NCBI RefSeq assembly: GCF_003952485.1
Contig: NZ_CP034447.1
Location: forward strand, 5,842,501 to 5,906,500
Source: Mesorhizobium sp. M1E.F.Ca.ET.045.02.1.1
Lineage (GTDB): Bacteria > Pseudomonadota > Alphaproteobacteria > Rhizobiales > Rhizobiaceae
DNA: 64,000 nt
Direction of reading: 5' to 3'
Below, in pieces: positions 28,467-37,362 of the stretch. The translations under genes were made by a program, and so were the position numbers. Within the stretch, counting starts at the first letter, position 1, and each line of letters starts with the position of its first letter. The notes beneath the pieces are model-generated. The model ran no database searches and was not told the DNA's origin. It saw nothing but the letters and a program-made list of their open reading frames with translations.

Positions 28467-29582
28467 ATGGGCCCCTTCCCGCACGACGCCCCACCCGCCA
28501 AGATCAGCAAGCAGAACCCCGCCGGCACCGACGGTTTCGAATTCGTCGAGTTCGCGCATCCCGAGCCTGCCAAGCTCGCTGAGCTTTTCACCCGCATGGG
28601 TTATGTTGCGGTGGCGAAGCACCGCAGCAAGGACATCACCGTCTGGCGGCAGGGCGACATCAACTATGTGGTCAATGCGGAGGCCGGCTCGCATGCGATG
28701 AAGTTTGTCGACAAGCACGGCCCCTGCGCCGCCTCGATGGCCTGGCGCGTGGTCGATGCCAAGCACGCCTTCGACCATGCGGTGTCGAAAGGCGCCACGC
28801 CCTATGAAGGCATCGACAAGGCGCTCGACGTGCCGGCGATCGTCGGCATCGGCGGCTCGCTCCTCTATTTCATCGAGGCCTATGGCGAGAAGGGCTCGGC
28901 CTACGACGCCGAATTCGAGTGGCTGGGAGAACGCAATCCCAAACCGGAAGGGGTCGGCTTCTATTATCTCGACCACCTCACCCACAATGTCTATCGCGGC
29001 AACATGGACAAGTGGTGGGATTTCTATCGCGACCTGTTCGGCTTCAAGCAGATCCACTTCTTCGATATCGACGGCAAGATCACCGGGCTCGTCAGCCGGG
29101 CGATCACCTCGCCCTGCGGCAAGATACGCATTCCGCTGAACGAGTCCAAGGATGAGACCAGCCAGATCGCCGAATATCTGAAGAAGTACAATGGCGAGGG
29201 CATCCAACACATCGCGGTCGGCACCGACGCGATCTACGACGCCACCGACAAGCTCGCCGCCAACGGGCTGAAATTCATGCCCGGCCCGCCCGACACCTAT
29301 TACGAGATGTCACACGAGCGCGTGCACGGCCATGACGAGCCGATCGAGCGGATGAAGAAGCACGGCATCCTCATCGACGGCGAAGGCGTCGTCGATGGCG
29401 GCATGACCAAGATCCTGCTGCAGATCTTTTCGAAGACGGTGATCGGGCCGATCTTCTTCGAGTTCATCCAGAGGAAGGGCGACGAAGGTTTTGGCGAAGG
29501 CAATTTCCGCGCCCTGTTCGAATCGATCGAGCAGGACCAGATCAAGCGCGGCGTGATCAAGCTGGACGGCAAGGCGGCGTAA
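28467..29582 (+). CDS. hppD: 4-hydroxyphenylpyruvate dioxygenase
   Basis: 371 residues. It converts 4-hydroxyphenylpyruvate to homogentisate, feeding HmgA. There are two vicinal-oxygen-chelate repeats. The iron ligands are His in YYLDHLTHNVYRG (about residues 167-179), His in GEGIQHIAVGT (about 245) and Glu in FFEFIQRKG (about 330). The C-terminal GFGEGNFRALFESIE helix that covers the active site is present. ATG 28467 follows GGAGG at good spacing; in-frame sequence upstream to 28428 is unconserved. The divergent Lrp gene is its probable regulator. Confidence 0.96.
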   Translation: MGPFPHDAPPAKISKQNPAGTDGFEFVEFAHPEPAKLAELFTRMGYVAVAKHRSKDITVWRQGDINYVVNAEAGSHAMKFVDKHGPCAASMAWRVVDAKHAFDHAVSKGATPYEGIDKALDVPAIVGIGGSLLYFIEAYGEKGSAYDAEFEWLGERNPKPEGVGFYYLDHLTHNVYRGNMDKWWDFYRDLFGFKQIHFFDIDGKITGLVSRAITSPCGKIRIPLNESKDETSQIAEYLKKYNGEGIQHIAVGTDAIYDATDKLAANGLKFMPGPPDTYYEMSHERVHGHDEPIERMKKHGILIDGEGVVDGGMTKILLQIFSKTVIGPIFFEFIQRKGDEGFGEGNFRALFESIEQDQIKRGVIKLDGKAA

Positions 29583-29640
29583 CGCCTGAGCTTGCGGCTC
29601 GGCCAATTATGACCTAAATTCTGGTCAGAAAGGTCGTGCT

Positions 29641-29865
29641 ATGAATATCTCGATCGCCGAGGCTAAGGCCAAACTGTCGGAACTCGTCAGCCGTGCGGAA
29701 GCCGGCGAGGAGATCGTGCTCACGCGCCATGGCAAGGTGGCCGCGCGTATCGTACCGCCGGCGGTGGCAGCCCCCCTGCCGCGCATCGGTGCCTTGAAGG
29801 GCAAGATTCGGATTGCAGACGACTTTGACGAACTCGGTCCCGAATGGGACGAGTACGTGAAATGA
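29641..29865 (+). CDS. Type II antitoxin, Phd/YefM family
   Basis: 74 residues. The N-terminus MNISIAEAKAKLSELVSRAEAGEEIVLTRHGKVAARIVP is typical of the Phd/YefM DNA-binding fold, and the acidic C-terminus (DDFDELGPEWDEYVK) is the toxin-binding tail. It should neutralise the PIN toxin encoded by the overlapping next gene and repress their operon. The overlap is ATGA at 29862-29865. It begins 58 bp after hppD and is followed by a second toxin-antitoxin locus on the opposite strand. Confidence 0.9.
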   Translation: MNISIAEAKAKLSELVSRAEAGEEIVLTRHGKVAARIVPPAVAAPLPRIGALKGKIRIADDFDELGPEWDEYVK

Positions 29866-30239
29866 CAGTCGGCCCATTTCTCGCCGACACGCACATCATC
29901 CTCTGGTCGATCGCGGACGATCGACGTCTCAGCGAGCACCATCGCGCCATCCTGGCGTCGGATGCTGTAGTGTTCGCAAGCGCGGCAAGCGTTTGGGAAA
30001 TCGCGATCAAACGTTCGATTGGAAAGCTCGAGGCGCCGGACGACCTGCCGGGGTTGCTTCCAAGGATGCAATTTCAGCCGCTTGCGATCACCTTTCAGCA
30101 CGCGCGTGCGGTCGGCAACCTGCCCCATCACCATGGAGATCCCTTTGACAGATTGCTGATCGCGCAGGCGCGGGTAGAGAACCTAACCATCCTGACATCA
30201 GACCCGCATTTCGCCCGTTACGAGGTCGCGCTGGCCTGA
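29862..30239 (+). CDS. PIN-domain toxin (VapC-like)
   Basis: 125-residue PIN-domain ribonuclease. The acidic metal-binding residues are all present: Asp in LADTHIILW (about residue 9), Glu in ASVWEIAIK (about 43), Asp in DPFDRLLIAQA (about 90-93) and Asp in ILTSDPHF (about 110). It probably cleaves RNA when not held by the Phd-like antitoxin. It overlaps the antitoxin gene by four bases and appears intact, so the pair should be functional. It is convergent with brnA, 16 bp away. Confidence 0.9.
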   Translation: MTVGPFLADTHIILWSIADDRRLSEHHRAILASDAVVFASAASVWEIAIKRSIGKLEAPDDLPGLLPRMQFQPLAITFQHARAVGNLPHHHGDPFDRLLIAQARVENLTILTSDPHFARYEVALA

Positions 30240-30255
30240 CTGCCATGCGATCGAG

Positions 30256-30582
30256 CTACTTTTGGAGGCCGGCGGCCTTCCGCAGAATGTCGTTGATCCG
30301 GCTCTGCCAGCCGGGTCCGCCGGCTCGGAAGCGGGCGACCACGTCGCTATCGAGCCGCAGCGTCACCTGCTTCTTCGGATTGTCGAGCGCCGGCCGGCCG
30401 CGCGAACGGCGAATGCTTTCGGCAAGATCCGGAAACACCTCGGTGAAGGGACGGGCATTTCTGAAATCCTCCTCTGTCCACCCCGGGTTGTCCGAGACGG
30501 CGTCCCAATCTTCCTTGGTGAAGCCCTTGCCTGGCTGGAACTCCTTGTCAGGTTTCGTAACGTTCAGCTTAGGTTTTGCCAT
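30256..30582 (-). CDS. brnA: BrnA family antitoxin
   Basis: 108 residues. The N-terminal half is acidic (FTKEDWDAVSDNPGWTEEDF...) and the C-terminal half is a ribbon-helix-helix-like DNA-binding segment with KKQVTLRLDSDVVARFRAGGPGWQSRINDILRKAAG. It should bind BrnT and repress the operon. ATG 30582 overlaps the end of the brnT reading frame by 14 bases, the usual brnTA arrangement. The gene is intact although its toxin partner is frameshifted, so BrnA may survive as a repressor or as an antidote to a related toxin elsewhere. Confidence 0.88.
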   Translation of the reverse strand: MAKPKLNVTKPDKEFQPGKGFTKEDWDAVSDNPGWTEEDFRNARPFTEVFPDLAESIRRSRGRPALDNPKKQVTLRLDSDVVARFRAGGPGWQSRINDILRKAAGLQK

Positions 30583-30825
30583 CGAACAATCTCCTTTCCG
30601 TCCGGTTGGCCGGCCGCATCGAGACGATCGAAATGCCTTCGGTGCCAAGCCGGGCAAAGACCACGGCAACAACGCCGCCGACTATCCGACCAATCGCCTT
30701 GAAACGGCCGGCTTTGGCCGCCCGGACGTCGAGGCAAGGAAAAACTCCTCGTCCAACGCAGCGAAATCCAAGCCGTGTTTGTCAATGTTTGCCAAGCGTT
30801 TCGGTTCATCCCAAACGATCTTCAT
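30569..30825 (-). pseudogene. brnT: BrnT family toxin, frameshifted
   Basis: Two frames together make a normal BrnT. From ATG 30825 the product starts MKIVWDEPKRLANIDKHGLD and runs to about 30735, then meets TAG at 30684-30682. In the next frame it continues as AAKAGRFKAIGRIVGGVVAV...SMRPANRTERRLFDG and stops at 30571-30569 inside brnA. The total of 257 bases is one short of a multiple of three, so a single base was lost near 30733-30738. The conserved GRFKAIG and MRPANRTERR segments are untouched. BrnT is a ribonuclease toxin; this copy should be inactive unless the shift is a sequencing error. Confidence 0.8.
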
Positions 30826-30828
30826 CGG

Positions 30829-30880
30829 AATTTATGTACCTACAATAATTAAGTCAATAATTTTCGTAACTACGATAATT
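30829..30880 (-). promoter_or_regulatory. brnTA promoter region with direct repeats
   Basis: An AT-rich island in GC-rich DNA. On the minus strand TTGACT (30857-30852) and TAAATT (30834-30829) are 17 bp apart. Two near-identical 15-bp direct repeats, GTACCTACAATAATT (30836-30850) and GTAACTACGATAATT (30866-30880), are 30 bp apart and cover the promoter, as expected for BrnA autorepression. The -10 box is only three bases from ATG 30825, so the transcript would be leaderless or nearly so. Confidence 0.55.
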
Positions 30881-30899
30881 CCTGAGCATTCTCGCTCGT

Positions 30900-31435
30900 T
30901 CAAAACCCCAGCCGCTCGACCTCATCCTTCCTGAGCTTGACATCGTAGTCGAGCAGAAACTCATCCAATTGCGGTGGCGGAACGGAAGTGCCGGAAAGCA
31001 TGGCGTGCACCTCGCCGCGGTGATGGATGTCGTGCAGGAAGACATGGGCGAGGATATCGCCGATGCGTTCGGGGATCATGCCGTCCTCGCGGCGATCGGT
31101 GACGACGCGACGATCGAGATCGGCCTCCGACAGGCCATCGCAAAGGCGACGAGCCTGCGGTCGAAATCGGCCTGTGCCGCCGCCAGGCTTGCCGCATCGT
31201 CGAATGGCACGAAGGTGTCATAGGCGGCGGCGCCGAGGCCGCCATCCGTCAGGAAATCGAGATAGAGACGATCGACCGCGAGGATGTGGTTGAGCGTCTG
31301 CCTGATCGAGGGAAAGAAGCTGGCGCGCTCGGCTTCGAACTCGCCGGGCTCAAGCGCAAGCACGGCGCGATAGAGCCGGTCGTTCGACCATAGATTGTTG
31401 CGCGCCATACGGCGCAGGTGCGCGAGCAGGGTCAC
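30900..31435 (-). pseudogene. DinB family protein, frameshifted
   Basis: From GTG 31435 (AGGAA upstream) the frame gives VTLLAHLRRMARNNLWSNDR and continues through NHILAVDRLYLDFLTDGG to VAF near 31145. The next frame carries the rest: CDGLSEADLDRRV, then HVFLHDIHHRGEVHAML and EVERLGF, ending at 30900. The total of 536 bases is one short of a multiple of three, consistent with one base lost in GCCTTTGCGATGG. The family's metal histidines are present on both sides. It lies 22 bp after fahA in the tyrosine-degradation series. DinB-fold proteins include thiol-dependent transferases and isomerases, so its intact form could have had a metabolic role. Confidence 0.8.
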
Positions 31436-31457
31436 CTTTTCAGGTTCCTTTCTCCCC

Positions 31458-32471
31458 TTACCCCTCGTATCTCTCGACCTTCTGCTCGATGGCACCGAAG
31501 ATCGAGTGGCCGGCCTTGTCCTTCATCTCGATGCGCACAGTGTCACCGAAGCGCAGGAAGGGCGTCTTCGGCTCGCCGCTCTCGATGGTCTCGATCATGC
31601 GCAGTTCGGCGATGCAGGAATAGCCGGCGCCGCCAGCCGAGACCGGCTTGCCGGGTCCACCGTCGAGTTTGTTGGAAACGGTGCCTGAGCCGACGATGGT
31701 GCCGGCGGCAAGCGGCCGTGTCTTCGCGGCATGCACGATGAGCGCCGGAAAATCGAAGGTCATGTCGACGCCGGCATTGGCGCGGCCGAATGGCTTGCCG
31801 TTGAGGTCGACCAGCAGCGCGAGATCGACCTTGCCGCCGTCCCAGGCGTCGCCCAATTCCTCCGGTGTCACCGCGACCGGCGAGAAAGCGGAAGACGGCT
31901 TCGATTGGAAGAAGCCGAAGCCTTTTGCCAGTTCCGGCCCCGTGATGGCGCGCAGCGTCACGTCGTTGACCAGCATGACGAGGCGGATCGCATCCCTCGC
32001 CTGTTCGAGGCTCGCGCCCATCGGCACATCGTCGACGATAACGGCGACTTCGGCCTCCATATCGATACCGAAGGCTTCGTCCGCCATGCGGATCGGATCG
32101 CGCGGCGCAATGAAGGAGTCGGACCCGCCCTGGTAGATCAGCGGATCGGTCCAAAAACTTGCCGGCATTTCGGCGCCGCGCGCCTTCCGCACCAGTTCGA
32201 CATGGTTCACATAGGCCGAGCCGTCGGCCCATTGATAGGCGCGCGGCAGCGGCGAATGCGCGTCGTGCTCGTGGAATCGAGATGAAGGCACGGCATTGGT
32301 CTCGAGCGATTCCGCCATCGCCGCCAGATGCGGCGCAATCCGCCGCCAGTCATCAAGCGCCGCCTGCAGTGTCGGCACCAGGAAGGAAGCGTCGGTGAAC
32401 CGCGTCAGATCGCGCGAGACCACGACCAGCTTCCCGTCGCGCGTCTCGTTCTTCAAAGTGGCAAGCTTCAT
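31458..32471 (-). CDS. fahA: Fumarylacetoacetase family hydrolase
   Basis: 337 residues of the FAH family. It hydrolyses fumarylacetoacetate to fumarate and acetoacetate, the last step of tyrosine degradation. The metal-binding carboxylates appear in IDMEAEVAVIVDDVP (ExE, about residues 140-154). FGFFQSKPSSAFSPVAVTPEELG and GTIVGSGTVSNK are conserved in this bacterial FahA subtype. ATG 32471 is chosen; the longer frame adds six residues without support. It lies 106 bp after hmgA on the same strand, so a shared transcript is likely. Confidence 0.9.
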   Translation of the reverse strand: MKLATLKNETRDGKLVVVSRDLTRFTDASFLVPTLQAALDDWRRIAPHLAAMAESLETNAVPSSRFHEHDAHSPLPRAYQWADGSAYVNHVELVRKARGAEMPASFWTDPLIYQGGSDSFIAPRDPIRMADEAFGIDMEAEVAVIVDDVPMGASLEQARDAIRLVMLVNDVTLRAITGPELAKGFGFFQSKPSSAFSPVAVTPEELGDAWDGGKVDLALLVDLNGKPFGRANAGVDMTFDFPALIVHAAKTRPLAAGTIVGSGTVSNKLDGGPGKPVSAGGAGYSCIAELRMIETIESGEPKTPFLRFGDTVRIEMKDKAGHSIFGAIEQKVERYEG

Positions 32472-32577
32472 GCGGTTTCCTCTCTTCACGCGGTCTGTGC
32501 CGCTGACCCCACAACAAGGCCGTTACGGGCGATCGTCAAGCCGCCCGTTCAAGTTTTCCCGACACTGATACCGCGGG

Positions 32578-33891
32578 TCAGGACCAGTCGCCCTCGGGCG
32601 TGCCGTTGAAACGCTTCTTCAGGTCGGCCCAGCAGTCGATGTAGTTCTCCTGCAGCGTGTCGAGTTCGGCGGCGTAACGCGTCAGCATCTGCGGAAAGCG
32701 CGTCTCGAACATGAAGGCCATGGTGTTGTCGAGCTTGACCGGTTTCAAGTCCGCGCGGGTGGCTTTCTCAAAACCTGTCGCATCCGGCCCATGCGCCAGC
32801 ATCTGGTTGTGCAGGCTGATGCCGCCGGGCACGAAACCTTCTTCCTTCGCGTCGTACTGGCCGTGGATCAGGCCCATGAACTCGCTCATGATGTTGCGGT
32901 GGTACCAGGGCGGACGGAAGGTGTTTTCCGCCACCAGCCAGCGCGGCGGGAAGATGACGAAGTCGACATTGGCAGTGCCCGCCTCGCCGCTCGGCGCCGT
33001 AAGCACGGTGAAGATCGACGGGTCGGGATGGTCGAACAGGATGGCGCCGACCGGCGAAAAGGTCGCCAGATCATATTTATAGGGCGCGTAGTTACCATGC
33101 CAGGCGACGACGTCGAGCGGCGAATGGCCTAGCTCGGTGACATGGAAAGTGCCGCACCATTTGACGATCAGCCGGCACGGCGTCTCCTTCTCCTCGAACC
33201 AGGCGCAGGGCGTCTTGAAGTCGCGCGGATTGGCCAGGCAATTGGCGCCGATCGGCCCGCGATCGGGCATCGTGAACTTGGCGCCATAGTTTTCGCAGAC
33301 ATAGCCGCGCGCCTCCTTGTCGGCGAGCTCCACCTTGAATACGAGGCCACGCGGCAGCACCGCGATCTCGCCGGGCCGAAGCTCGATGACGCCCATCTCG
33401 GTGACGAAACGCAGCGCGCCGACCTGCGGCACGATCATGAGCTCGCCGTCGGCATTGAAGAAATGGTCGTCGACCATCGAGCGGTTGGCGACATAGACAT
33501 GCGCCGCCATGCCGGATTGTCCCACCGCGTCGCCCGCCGTGGTCATGGTGCGCATGCCGGAGATGAAGTCGGTCGGCTCGGCGGGCATCGGCACCGGGTT
33601 CCAGCGGTACTGGCCGAGCGCCAGCTCATGATCGCCGATATTGGGCGCGGTCTTCCATAAAGGGTAGCTCGTCCCCTTGAAGCGGCTGGTGTGCCGGACA
33701 CTCGGGCGGATACGGTAGAGCCAGGAGCGCTCGTTGGTGCCGCGCGGCGCCGTGAAGGGCGAGCCGGAAAGCTGTTCCGCATAAAGGCCGTAGGCGGGGC
33801 GCTGCGGTGAGTTGCGCCCCTGCGGCAGCGAGCCGGGCAGCGTCTCGGTCTCAAAATCGTTGCCGAAGCCCGGCATGTAGGAAAAGGCCAT
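32578..33891 (-). CDS. hmgA: Homogentisate 1,2-dioxygenase
   Basis: 437 residues. It opens the ring of homogentisate to maleylacetoacetate. The start [12 protein letters not shown] is typical of the family, and the iron-site residues lie in [18 protein letters not shown] (His and Glu) and [11 protein letters not shown] (His), with [20 protein letters not shown] in the core. ATG 33891 has GGAGG at good spacing; sequence to an in-frame ATG at 33966 is not conserved. It is divergent from a MarR-family gene, and fahA follows. No maleylacetoacetate isomerase gene is adjacent. Confidence 0.97.
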   Translation of the reverse strand: MAFSYMPGFGNDFETETLPGSLPQGRNSPQRPAYGLYAEQLSGSPFTAPRGTNERSWLYRIRPSVRHTSRFKGTSYPLWKTAPNIGDHELALGQYRWNPVPMPAEPTDFISGMRTMTTAGDAVGQSGMAAHVYVANRSMVDDHFFNADGELMIVPQVGALRFVTEMGVIELRPGEIAVLPRGLVFKVELADKEARGYVCENYGAKFTMPDRGPIGANCLANPRDFKTPCAWFEEKETPCRLIVKWCGTFHVTELGHSPLDVVAWHGNYAPYKYDLATFSPVGAILFDHPDPSIFTVLTAPSGEAGTANVDFVIFPPRWLVAENTFRPPWYHRNIMSEFMGLIHGQYDAKEEGFVPGGISLHNQMLAHGPDATGFEKATRADLKPVKLDNTMAFMFETRFPQMLTRYAAELDTLQENYIDCWADLKKRFNGTPEGDWS

Positions 33892-33957
33892 CCGATCCTC
33901 CCTGATCCCGGTTCCAAAGCCTGCCGGAGCGCGGCTTTCCGGGGATGTTGACCAAAC

Positions 33958-33988
33958 TGGTTTCATTTGTAACCATCGAAAATGTAAC
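33958..33988. promoter_or_regulatory. Candidate operator between hmgA and the marR-type gene
   Basis: TGGTT-N8-AACCA (33958-33975) is an inverted repeat, and TGTAAC occurs at 33968-33973 and again at 33983-33988. The region is AT-rich compared with its surroundings and lies between the divergent hmgA and MarR genes. It is a likely site for the MarR protein; the exact box is uncertain. Confidence 0.4.
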
Positions 33989-34019
33989 TATCAACGGCGG
34001 ACGCATTCGGGGTGCACTC

Positions 34020-34463
34020 ATGGAACCGCAAATCCTCGAACTGGAAAGCTTCCTGCCCTACCGTCTCTATCGGCTGGCCGACACCGTCAGCCGCGAATTC
34101 TCGCGCATCTACAAGGAACGCCACGGACTGACGCGGCCGGAATGGCGCACGCTGTCAGGTCTTGGCCAGCGCGGCACGATGACCGCGACCGAACTCGGCG
34201 AGCAGTCGGCCATGCACAAGACCAAGGTGTCGCGCGCAGTCGCCGAGCTGGAGCGCCGGCGCTGGCTGACGCGCACGCCGGACGAGAACGATCGCCGCGT
34301 CGAGCACCTGATGCTGACCAAGCCTGGGCTCGCCGCCTATCGCGAGATGGTGCCGCTGGCGAAGGCGTTCGAAAGGGAGTTGCTGGCAAGGCTGAGTGTG
34401 GAGGAGCAGGTGGCGGTTGCGAAAGGGACGGCGGCGCTGGAGGTGGCCTTAGGGAACAAGTAG
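34020..34463 (+). CDS. MarR family regulator, probably of hmgA-fahA
   Basis: 147 residues with the MarR winged helix: FLPYRLYRLADTVSREFSRIY in the dimerisation helices, then MTATELGEQSAMHKTKVSRAVAELERRRWLTRTPDENDRRVEHLMLT as recognition helix and wing (about residues 50-105). ATG 34020 is chosen; in-frame sequence to 33945 would run through the operator region. Divergence from hmgA suggests it represses tyrosine degradation, with an intermediate as inducer. The role is inferred from position. Confidence 0.88.
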   Translation: MEPQILELESFLPYRLYRLADTVSREFSRIYKERHGLTRPEWRTLSGLGQRGTMTATELGEQSAMHKTKVSRAVAELERRRWLTRTPDENDRRVEHLMLTKPGLAAYREMVPLAKAFERELLARLSVEEQVAVAKGTAALEVALGNK

Positions 34464-34493
34464 AGTGGGAACACCGATACGCTGGCGGGACAG

Positions 34494-34652
34494 CGCCCCC
34501 CTCTGTCCTGCCGGACATCTCCCCCACTTGGGGGGAGATCAGATGTCACGCCGGCTTTCGCCAATCTCCAGCGTTGAAGAGTGAGCGCCGGCGTCGAAGC
34601 TGCCAATCTCCCCCCTCGTGGGGGAGATGTCCGGCAGGACAGAGGGGGGCGC
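34494..34652. repeat. Palindromic repeat, second family
   Basis: The outer arms are GCGCCCCCCTCTGTCCTGCC (34494-34513) and the inverse ending at 34652 (GGCAGGACAGAGGGGGGCGC). Next to them are CGGACATCTCCCCCA and its inverse TGGGGGAGATGTCCG. The inner part contains CGCCGGC motifs. It lies between the convergent marR-type gene and tdh, where it would form a long hairpin in either transcript. Confidence 0.8.
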
Positions 34653-34682
34653 GAAGGAACTCGACGTCTCTATCGACGCTCC

Positions 34683-35717
34683 CTACCAATCCATCACCAC
34701 CTTGCCCGAGCTGCCGCTCCGCATCGCGTCGAATCCGACCTGGAAATCATCGATGCCGATGCGATGGGTGATCAGGCCCGAGACGTCGAGAGGGCCCTGG
34801 ACCAGGGCGATCATCTTGTACCAGGTCTCGAACATCTCGCGGCCGTAGATGCCCTTGAGATGCAGCATCTTGAAGATGACCTTGTTCCAGTCGATCTCGA
34901 AGCCGGTGGGCGCGATGCCGAGGATGGCGATCTTGCCGCCATTGTTCATGGTGTCGATCATGTCGCGGAAGGCGGGTGCGGCGCCCGACATCTCAAGACC
35001 GACGTCAAAACCTTCGGTCATGCCGATCGAAGGCATGACGTCGCGCAGCTTCTCCTTCGAGGCATCGACGACATGCTGGACGCCGAGCTTGCGCGCCAGG
35101 TCCAGCCGGACCGGGTTGATGTCGGTGATGACGACTTTTCGCGCGCCGACGCATTGCGCGACGAGCGCGCCCATGATGCCGATCGGGCCGGCGCCGGTGA
35201 CCAGCACGTCCTCGCCGACCAGATCAAAGGACAACGCCGTGTGCACGGCATTGCCCAATGGATCGAAGATGGCGGCGATTTCGTCCGGCACGTCGTCGGG
35301 GATCGGCACGACATTGTGCTGCGGGATCGCCATGTATTCGCCGAAGGCGCCTGGACGGTTGACGCCGACGCCCAGCGTATTGCGGCACAGATGCCCTCGC
35401 CCGGCGCGGCAGTTGCGGCAGTGGCCGCAGACGATATGGCCCTCGCCCGAGACGCGCTGGCCGACCTTGTATTCGGTGACCGCGGCGCCGTAGTCGGCGA
35501 CCGCGCCGACAAATTCATGGCCCGTCACCATCGGCACGGGCACAGTCTTCTGCGCCCACTGGTCCCAATTGTAGATGTGGACGTCGGTGCCGCAGATCGC
35601 GGTCTTCCTGACCTTGATCAGCACGTCGTTCGGGCCGATCTCCGGCACCGGCACCTCTTCCATCCAGATTCCCGGCTCGGCCTTGGCCTTCACCAGCGCC
35701 TTCATCATGTTGGACAT
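34683..35717 (-). CDS. tdh: L-threonine 3-dehydrogenase
   Basis: 344 residues, zinc-dependent medium-chain dehydrogenase. It oxidises L-threonine with NAD+ to 2-amino-3-ketobutyrate, the substrate of Kbl. Catalytic zinc site: Cys in [13 protein letters not shown] (about residue 40) and His-Glu in VTGHEFVG. The structural zinc has four cysteines in [15 protein letters not shown] (about 98-112). The NAD-binding glycines are in [14 protein letters not shown] 35717 follows AAGGAG; upstream in-frame codons come from a repeat. It lies downstream of kbl with a palindromic repeat between them. Confidence 0.96.
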   Translation of the reverse strand: MSNMMKALVKAKAEPGIWMEEVPVPEIGPNDVLIKVRKTAICGTDVHIYNWDQWAQKTVPVPMVTGHEFVGAVADYGAAVTEYKVGQRVSGEGHIVCGHCRNCRAGRGHLCRNTLGVGVNRPGAFGEYMAIPQHNVVPIPDDVPDEIAAIFDPLGNAVHTALSFDLVGEDVLVTGAGPIGIMGALVAQCVGARKVVITDINPVRLDLARKLGVQHVVDASKEKLRDVMPSIGMTEGFDVGLEMSGAAPAFRDMIDTMNNGGKIAILGIAPTGFEIDWNKVIFKMLHLKGIYGREMFETWYKMIALVQGPLDVSGLITHRIGIDDFQVGFDAMRSGSSGKVVMDW

Positions 35718-35726
35718 TTCTAGCTC

Positions 35727-35880
35727 CTTACCCTCCCCTTGTGGGGAGGGTGGCCCGAAGGGCCGGGTGAGGGTCAAAGCAACTGGCGACGGTACTGACC
35801 CTGCATACCCCCGCCCCGTCTCCCGGCCACTTGCTTCGCAAGCGGCCGTGCGCCGACCCTCCCCACAAGGGGGAGGGTAA
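35727..35880. repeat. Palindromic repeat, third family, between kbl and tdh
   Basis: CTCCCCTTGTGGGGAGGGTG at the left and its inverse ACCCTCCCCACAAGGGGGAG at the right frame about 150 bp that include GGCCCGAAGGGCC and CTTGCTTCGCAAG hairpins. If kbl and tdh are co-transcribed the structure lies inside the operon mRNA and may change their relative expression. Confidence 0.75.
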
Positions 35881-35886
35881 AGCGCC

Positions 35887-37074
35887 TCAGCCGATCACGC
35901 CCAATTCCTTGCCGACCTCGCCGAATGCCTCGGCCGCGCGGTCGATATCGGCGCTGGAATGCGCGGCAGACATCTGCGTGCGGATGCGCGCCTGGCCTTT
36001 CGGCACAACCGGGAAGGAAAAGCCGATGACGTAGATGCCGCGCTTCAGCATGCGCTGCGCCATCTCCTGCGCCAAAGCAGCGTCGCCAAGCATCACCGGG
36101 ATGATCGGGTGATCGGCGCCGGCAAGCGTAAAGCCCAGCTTACCCATCTGAGAGCGGAAGCGCTGCGCGTTGGCATATAGGCGCTCGCGCAGCGCGTCGC
36201 CATTGCGGACCAGCTCGAACACCTTGATCGAGGCGCCGGCGATGGCCGGCATCAGCGTGTTGGAGAAGAGATAGGGCCGCGAGCGCTGGCGCAGCCAATC
36301 GACCACTTGGCTTTTGCCCGAGGTGTAGCCGCCGGAAGCACCGCCCAGCGCCTTGCCGAGCGTGCCGGTGATGATGTCCACCCTGCCCTCGACGCCGCAA
36401 TGCTCGGCCGAGCCGCGGCCGTTTTTGCCGACGAAGCCGACCGCGTGGCTGTCGTCGACCATGACCATGGCGTCGTATTTCTCGGCGAGGTCGCACACAC
36501 CCCCGAGATTGGCGATGATGCCGTCCATCGAGAACACGCCGTCGGTGGCAATCAGCCGGAAGCGGCATTCCTTCGCCTCCTTCAGCCGCGCTTCGAGATC
36601 GGCCATGTCGTTGTTGGCGTAGCGGAAGCGCTTGGCCTTGGACAACCGCACCCCATCGATGATCGAGGCGTGGTTCAGCGCGTCCGAAATGACGGCGTCC
36701 TCCTCGCCCAGCAGCGTCTCGAACAGGCCGCCATTGGCGTCGAAGCAGGAGCCGTAGAGGATGGTGTCCTCCATGCCTAGGAAGGACGAGATCGTCGCTT
36801 CGAGCTGCTTGTGCTCCTCCTGCGTGCCGCAGATGAAGCGCACCGAGGCCATGCCGTAGCCGTAACGGTCGAGCGCCCGCTTCGCCGCCTCGCGCAACTC
36901 GGGACTGTCGGCGAGGCCCAGATAATTGTTGGCGCAGAAATTCAGCACCTTCTGGCCTGCAACCTCGATCTCGGCCGACTGCATCGAGGATATGACCCGC
37001 TCTGACTTGTAGAGCCCGGCCGATTTCAGGCCCTGAAGCTCGTTGTCGATGTGGGAGAGAAACGCTGCGCTCAT
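35887..37074 (-). CDS. kbl: Glycine C-acetyltransferase (2-amino-3-ketobutyrate CoA ligase)
   Basis: 395 residues, alpha-oxoamine synthase family. It cleaves 2-amino-3-ketobutyrate with CoA into glycine and acetyl-CoA. The PLP lysine is in [15 protein letters not shown] (about residue 240), the Asp pairing with the pyridine nitrogen in [11 protein letters not shown], and [11 protein letters not shown] and GSCFDANGG lie near the N-terminal side. The start [13 protein letters not shown] at 37074 is typical; the frame extends 34 residues upstream without conserved sequence. Kbl and Tdh together turn threonine into glycine. The 288 bp upstream contain no gene. Confidence 0.96.
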   Translation of the reverse strand: MSAAFLSHIDNELQGLKSAGLYKSERVISSMQSAEIEVAGQKVLNFCANNYLGLADSPELREAAKRALDRYGYGMASVRFICGTQEEHKQLEATISSFLGMEDTILYGSCFDANGGLFETLLGEEDAVISDALNHASIIDGVRLSKAKRFRYANNDMADLEARLKEAKECRFRLIATDGVFSMDGIIANLGGVCDLAEKYDAMVMVDDSHAVGFVGKNGRGSAEHCGVEGRVDIITGTLGKALGGASGGYTSGKSQVVDWLRQRSRPYLFSNTLMPAIAGASIKVFELVRNGDALRERLYANAQRFRSQMGKLGFTLAGADHPIIPVMLGDAALAQEMAQRMLKRGIYVIGFSFPVVPKGQARIRTQMSAAHSSADIDRAAEAFGEVGKELGVIG

Positions 37075-37362
37075 GGTCTGGCCCTGTTCATTTGACGCGG
37101 ACTGTCGCGCTACGCGGCCGAAAAATCCATCGCAAAAACGACCGCTTCGGTGGCGATGCGAAAGCCTTCCGGCCACGGCGGAGCAACGATGCGCTCAAAT
37201 GCCGACAACGCTTGAAAGGACGCGATAACCATCTTGTCAGCTTTGTCACGCCGCCAGGATAAGCGCCGCGCCTGCTTGCCGAGCTGTTAACCCTTTCACG
37301 TCAAGGCTCTTCCCGCCACGAATCCATGGCAGGAATCCGTCGACCGGAGGGGTCACCGAGTT

